Shown in pieces: positions 60,995-64,000 of a DNA stretch of 64,000 nt. The notes below the pieces were generated by a model. It had not been told where the DNA came from and did not search any database. It saw only the letters and a list, made by a program, of their open reading frames with translations. Source of the DNA: Bradyrhizobiaceae bacterium (GTDB taxonomy: Bacteria; Pseudomonadota; Alphaproteobacteria; Rhizobiales; Xanthobacteraceae); assembly GCA_020853885.1 (NCBI GenBank), contig JADYXZ010000003.1:1-64000 (forward strand), read 5' to 3'. Each line of letters begins with the position of its first letter. Position 1 is the stretch's first letter. The position numbers and the translations under genes are program-made.

Positions 60995-61993
60995 TCATCG
61001 GATGCTTCCGCTCGCGTCGGCGGTGAGGGCGGCGCCGCGGCCGGCGGTGACAAGGCCGGGGCCGGTGACGGTCGCCTGCAGCACGCGCTTCGATTGCGGA
61101 TTGAGGACGGTGACGGTGTCGCCTTCGGCGCCGGCGGCGAGCGCCTTGCCGCGCGCCGTGAGCGAAAGGCCGGGCGCTGCGAACAGGATCGTCACCATCT
61201 CGTTGCGGCCGACGAGGTCGGGCTTCATCAGGTCGGCGGGGCGGAGCGTCTGTCCGGCGCGCAGCGCGCGGCGGGCGGCCTGGCCGATCACGGCGCCGAC
61301 CCGGGTGACGGCGTCGGACGGGATTTCCGCGCGTGGCTTGCGCTCGAGCAGGATGTCGCTGTCGCGCACGGGCTCGCCGCGGGCGAGCGGCCGCGCGATC
61401 ACCACGAACTCGGCGGTTTCGACGAGCGTGCCGGAGACGCGAACCGGGTTCTTGCGCAGCGCCGCGCTGCCCGGCACCTCGACGAAGCCGTCGAAGCGTT
61501 GCGTGTGCGGGTCGTAGTAGAATTGCACGATGCGCGGCGCGTCGACGGCGTTCGGCTCGACATGCAGCGCGCGGACGTTGCGGTCGAGGCGGATCGACAC
61601 GTCGTCGATGCCGCCGAGGCCGAGATCGCGCACCGCGGCTTCGGCGACCGCCTGTTCGAGCTCGGCGAGCGAGATCGCGCGCGCGGCGCGGGTGATCATC
61701 ACTTCGTTGAGCCCGCGCGTGTCGAAGTGCGAAAGGCCGTTGTCGCGCGCGGCGGCGATGACGCGGTGGGTCTGGATGGTGCCGCTGGTGCCGAGCTCCG
61801 GCGCGTGGAAGACGGGGATCGCGGCGGCGGGGCCGGCGTTGTCGATCAGGTCGCCGAGCTTGACGACATCGGCGGTGACGGTGGTCTCGGCCTTCATCGC
61901 CGGCACCGGCGCGGCGACGTTGGCGGCCTCGGCGGCGCCGTTCAAGATCACGAGGAGGGCGGCGAGGGTGAGCGCGGGCAAGTGGCGGGTCAT
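60995..61993 (-). CDS. flgA: Flagellar P-ring chaperone FlgA
   Basis: A 332-residue protein with a signal peptide (about 1-24). The C-terminal SAF domain (about 200-332) contains RPLARGEPVRDSDILLERKPRAEIP and GQAARRALRAGQTLRPADLMKPDLVGRNEMVTILF, typical of FlgA, which helps FlgI assemble. An N-terminal extension of about 190 residues is longer than in enteric FlgA. It lies between flgG and flgH. Confidence 0.88.
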   Translation of the reverse strand: MTRHLPALTLAALLVILNGAAEAANVAAPVPAMKAETTVTADVVKLGDLIDNAGPAAAIPVFHAPELGTSGTIQTHRVIAAARDNGLSHFDTRGLNEVMITRAARAISLAELEQAVAEAAVRDLGLGGIDDVSIRLDRNVRALHVEPNAVDAPRIVQFYYDPHTQRFDGFVEVPGSAALRKNPVRVSGTLVETAEFVVIARPLARGEPVRDSDILLERKPRAEIPSDAVTRVGAVIGQAARRALRAGQTLRPADLMKPDLVGRNEMVTILFAAPGLSLTARGKALAAGAEGDTVTVLNPQSKRVLQATVTGPGLVTAGRGAALTADASGSIR

Positions 61994-62007
61994 GGCGGCT
62001 CCTCGCG

Positions 62008-62796
62008 CTAGCGCAGCATCGACGCAGTCGACTGCAGCATCTCGTCGGCTGCGGTGACGACGCGAGCGTTCATGGAATAGGCGCGTTGCGCGGCGATGAG
62101 ATCGGAGATCTCCGTCACCGGATTGACGTTGGCCTGCTCGAGATGACCCTGCAGCAGCGTGCCGAATCCCTCTTCGCCGGGATTGCCGGTCTGCGGGACG
62201 CCGCTGGCGGCGGTCTCCAGGAAGAGATTGTCGCCGATCGCCTGCAAGCCGGCCTTGTTGACGAACTTGGCGAGCTGGATCTGCCCGACGTCGCTCGGCG
62301 TGCTCTGGCCCGGCTGCAGCACCTGCACGGTGCCGACCTGGTTGATCGAGATGCTGGTGGCGTCCTGCGGGATCGTGATCACCGGATCGACGACGTAGCC
62401 TTCCGGCGTGACGATGCGGCCTTCGGCGTCGAGCTCGAACGAGCCCGCCCGCGTATAGGCGGTGCGGCCGTCCGGCGTCTGGATGCGGAAGAGGCCGTCG
62501 CCGCGGATCGCGACATCGAGCGTCTTCTCGGTGGAGAGCACGCTGCCCTGCGTCATGATGCGGGGCGTGCCGACCACCTTGACGCCGGCGCCGATGTCGA
62601 GGCCGACGGGCAGGATCGTGCCCTGGTCCGAGGTCGACATGCCGCTGCGGCGGAGGCTTTGATAGAGCAGGTCCTGGAATTCCGCGCGCTGGCGCTTGAA
62701 TCCCGTGGTCCGCATGTTGGCGATGTTGTTGGAGATGACCTCGACGTTGAGTTCCTGGGCCATCATCCCGGTGGCGGCTGTATAAAGTGCGCGCAT
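62008..62796 (-). CDS. flgG: Distal rod protein FlgG
   Basis: A 262-residue rod protein. MRALYTAATGMMAQELNVEVISNNIANMRTTGFKRQRAEF at the start and VNPVTEISDLIAAQRAYSMNARVVTAADEMLQSTASMLR at the end are the FlgG signatures. It builds the drive shaft crossing the envelope. It lies 29 bases downstream of flgF and 14 bases before flgA. Confidence 0.94.
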   Translation of the reverse strand: MRALYTAATGMMAQELNVEVISNNIANMRTTGFKRQRAEFQDLLYQSLRRSGMSTSDQGTILPVGLDIGAGVKVVGTPRIMTQGSVLSTEKTLDVAIRGDGLFRIQTPDGRTAYTRAGSFELDAEGRIVTPEGYVVDPVITIPQDATSISINQVGTVQVLQPGQSTPSDVGQIQLAKFVNKAGLQAIGDNLFLETAASGVPQTGNPGEEGFGTLLQGHLEQANVNPVTEISDLIAAQRAYSMNARVVTAADEMLQSTASMLR

Positions 62797-62825
62797 GGTG
62801 CGTTCTCCCGTCCGTCAGTGCGGCG

Positions 62826-63572
62826 TCACGCCGGCACGTCGGCGAGCTGCTGGATCGCGGACTGGCGCAGCTCGTCGGTCCGGCCCATGAGATTGGCGAG
62901 GGTGGTGTAGGCGCGCGTCACTTCGATCATGCGCCCGATTTCCAGCACCGGGTTGACGTTGGATTTTTCCAGCGATCCCTGCACGACGCGCGTGCGTGCG
63001 TCGGCCGGCAGCGGCGCCGCTTCGCTGGTGAAAAGGTTGTTGCCTTCCTTGATGAGCTGCGAGGGATCCTCGAAGCGGACGAGGCGCAGGCGGCCGCGTT
63101 CGCCTTCACGCGTGGAGATCGTGCCGTCGGCGGCGATGGCGAAATCGGTGTCGTTCGGATCGAACACGACCGGCCCGGCATTGCCGAGCACGCGGAAGCC
63201 GGCGGGCGTCACGAGCTCGCCCGCCGCGTTCAGCACGAACGAGCCGGCGCGCGTGTAGCGCTCGCCCTGCGGCGTCTCGACGACGAAAAATCCATCGCCG
63301 TCAACGGCAACGTCGAGGTTGCTGCCGGTCTGCTGGAACGGGCCTTGCGACAGGTCGGTGCGCGTCTCGCGATCGAGCACGAACGAGACCTGCCGGTCGA
63401 GCGGCGCAATGAAATGGTCGGTGCGTGCGCGCCGGTCGAGAAATTCCTCGAACAGCACGTTCTCGCCCTTGAATCCCGTGGTGTTGAGATTGGCGAGATT
63501 GTTGGCGATGACGTCGAGCTCGCGGCGCAGGGCGACCTGGCGCGAAAGACCGACGAGAAGCGTGTTCTCCAT
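62826..63572 (-). CDS. flgF: Rod protein FlgF
   Basis: A 248-residue rod protein. ENTLLVGLSRQVALRRELDVIANNLANLNTTGFKGENVLFEEF at the start and NPVLEIGRMIEVTRAYTTLANLMGRTDELRQSAIQQLA at the end match FlgF. It heads the flgF-flgG-flgA-flgH operon behind the sigma-54 promoter at 63625-63639. Between promoter and gene is AGCTGGGGAGC, also seen in front of flgI. Confidence 0.93.
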   Translation of the reverse strand: MENTLLVGLSRQVALRRELDVIANNLANLNTTGFKGENVLFEEFLDRRARTDHFIAPLDRQVSFVLDRETRTDLSQGPFQQTGSNLDVAVDGDGFFVVETPQGERYTRAGSFVLNAAGELVTPAGFRVLGNAGPVVFDPNDTDFAIAADGTISTREGERGRLRLVRFEDPSQLIKEGNNLFTSEAAPLPADARTRVVQGSLEKSNVNPVLEIGRMIEVTRAYTTLANLMGRTDELRQSAIQQLADVPA

Positions 63573-63624
63573 CGTCTGCTCCCCTTGGGCCCGAAGCTCC
63601 CCAGCTGGACCCGGGGTGTACAGG

Positions 63625-63639
63625 GCAGGAGCCGTGCCA
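63625..63639 (-). promoter_or_regulatory. Sigma-54 promoter for the flgF operon
   Basis: Read on the minus strand: TGGCACGGCTCCTGC, with GG-N10-GC exact. It lies 53 bases before the flgF start. Confidence 0.85.
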
Positions 63640-63851
63640 GTCCGCGGATTTTAATGTTTTCAGTAACTTAGACTGAAATGCGCGGCGGCAGGATGTCCCG
63701 AGCGGCACGATCGACCCGGCAAGAATTGCCGGCGTCAAGCATTCATTAACCATGTTGACCCTAGCGTGATCGCCTGAGGCGCCAGGGGAGCATCGGCGCC
63801 GCGACGCCGCCGCGTGCAGCAGGCACCGGCGCGCCCGGCTGGGGAAAGGTC

Positions 63852-64000
63852 ATGGCGAGCAAGGTCACGACTGCGCCGACGGATCTGGAAGAGGAAGAGG
63901 CATCGCCGGCGGAAAAGCCGGCGGCCGGCGGCTCCTTCTTCGGCCGGCTCATCGGCCGGTTCAAAGGCATGAGCCGGATGCAGATGATGATCTTCGGCGG
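63852..64000 (+). CDS. fliL: Probable FliL (partial, runs off the end)
   Basis: The first 49 residues are visible. An acidic low-complexity start (TDLEEEEASPAEKPA) is followed by FFGRLIGRFKGMSRMQMMIFGG, which looks like the approach to the single membrane helix of FliL. FliL, at the base of the motor, is usually divergent from flgF in alphaproteobacteria, as here. The identity rests mainly on context, because the diagnostic periplasmic domain is outside the window. Confidence 0.6.
   Translation, partial: MASKVTTAPTDLEEEEASPAEKPAAGGSFFGRLIGRFKGMSRMQMMIFG

Overview
The window reads as chromosome of a high-GC alphaproteobacterium of the order Hyphomicrobiales, most likely the Bradyrhizobium/Rhodopseudomonas/Xanthobacteraceae side. 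The signs are FlaF, FlbT and FliX beside flagellar structural genes, sigma-54-type promoters in front of flagellar operons (as in Caulobacter), a large polar coiled-coil protein of the GPR/RgsE type, DUF6152/DUF6644 genes, and many short palindromic interspersed repeats of kinds common in these genomes. No rRNA, tRNA, IS element or CRISPR array was recognised.

Layout. 1-6.6 kb: a LysE-type gene fragment cut by a palindromic element, a DUF6455 gene, an LpxH-like phosphoesterase coupled to a GT4 glycosyltransferase and a threonine/serine dehydratase, an orphan CheZ-type phosphatase, a ClpP-like exported protein and an Ala-Glu type epimerase. 6.7-11.8 kb: an Mla-type lipid transport operon (permease, ATPase, MCE protein, lipoprotein), a DUF6152-DUF6644 pair and a thioesterase. 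12-16.8 kb: the 1197-residue coiled-coil membrane protein, an HPt protein and a ferredoxin. 17-25 kb: VOC protein/AraC-GyrI regulator, ferredoxin-NADP reductase, a frameshifted membrane protein, a DnaQ-type exonuclease, a YiiX-type hydrolase, a Tat-exported amidohydrolase, a GIY-YIG gene enclosed by perfect inverted repeats, and a CoxE-like VWA protein. 25.2-31 kb: accessory stretch with an AT-richer predicted Ntn-hydrolase/seven-repeat HAF protein, a HigBA toxin-antitoxin pair, a BrxR/CapW-like WYL regulator, and several small genes including a frameshifted chaB and a cold-shock gene. 31-46.5 kb: HtrA-like protease, HWE/HisKA_2 kinase, exported proteins, SixA, a FAD oxidase with a charged tail, MoxR ATPase, a DedA-type protein, DUF2189 and a tripartite ABC exporter.

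46.8-64 kb is a flagellar cluster: flgE-flgK-flgL forward; flaF, flbT, flagellin, flgN, flgJ-like and flgI reverse; fliX and dksA forward; then, after an MFS transporter and a DUF6789-like gene, flgH-flgA-flgG-flgF reverse and the start of a divergent fliL. GG-N10-GC sigma-54 promoters precede flgE, flgI and flgF, so hook/rod/ring genes appear to be co-regulated as a late class. FliX, FlbT and FlaF are the alphaproteobacterial regulators that couple assembly to flagellin production.

The most unusual items are the GIY-YIG cassette with 31-bp perfect inverted repeats, the Ntn-like/seven-repeat propeller gene beside HigBA and an orphan WYL regulator with its own inverted-repeat operator, the paired 95-bp palindromic elements (one inside a lysE remnant), palindromes nested inside other palindromes, and two apparent single-base frameshifts.
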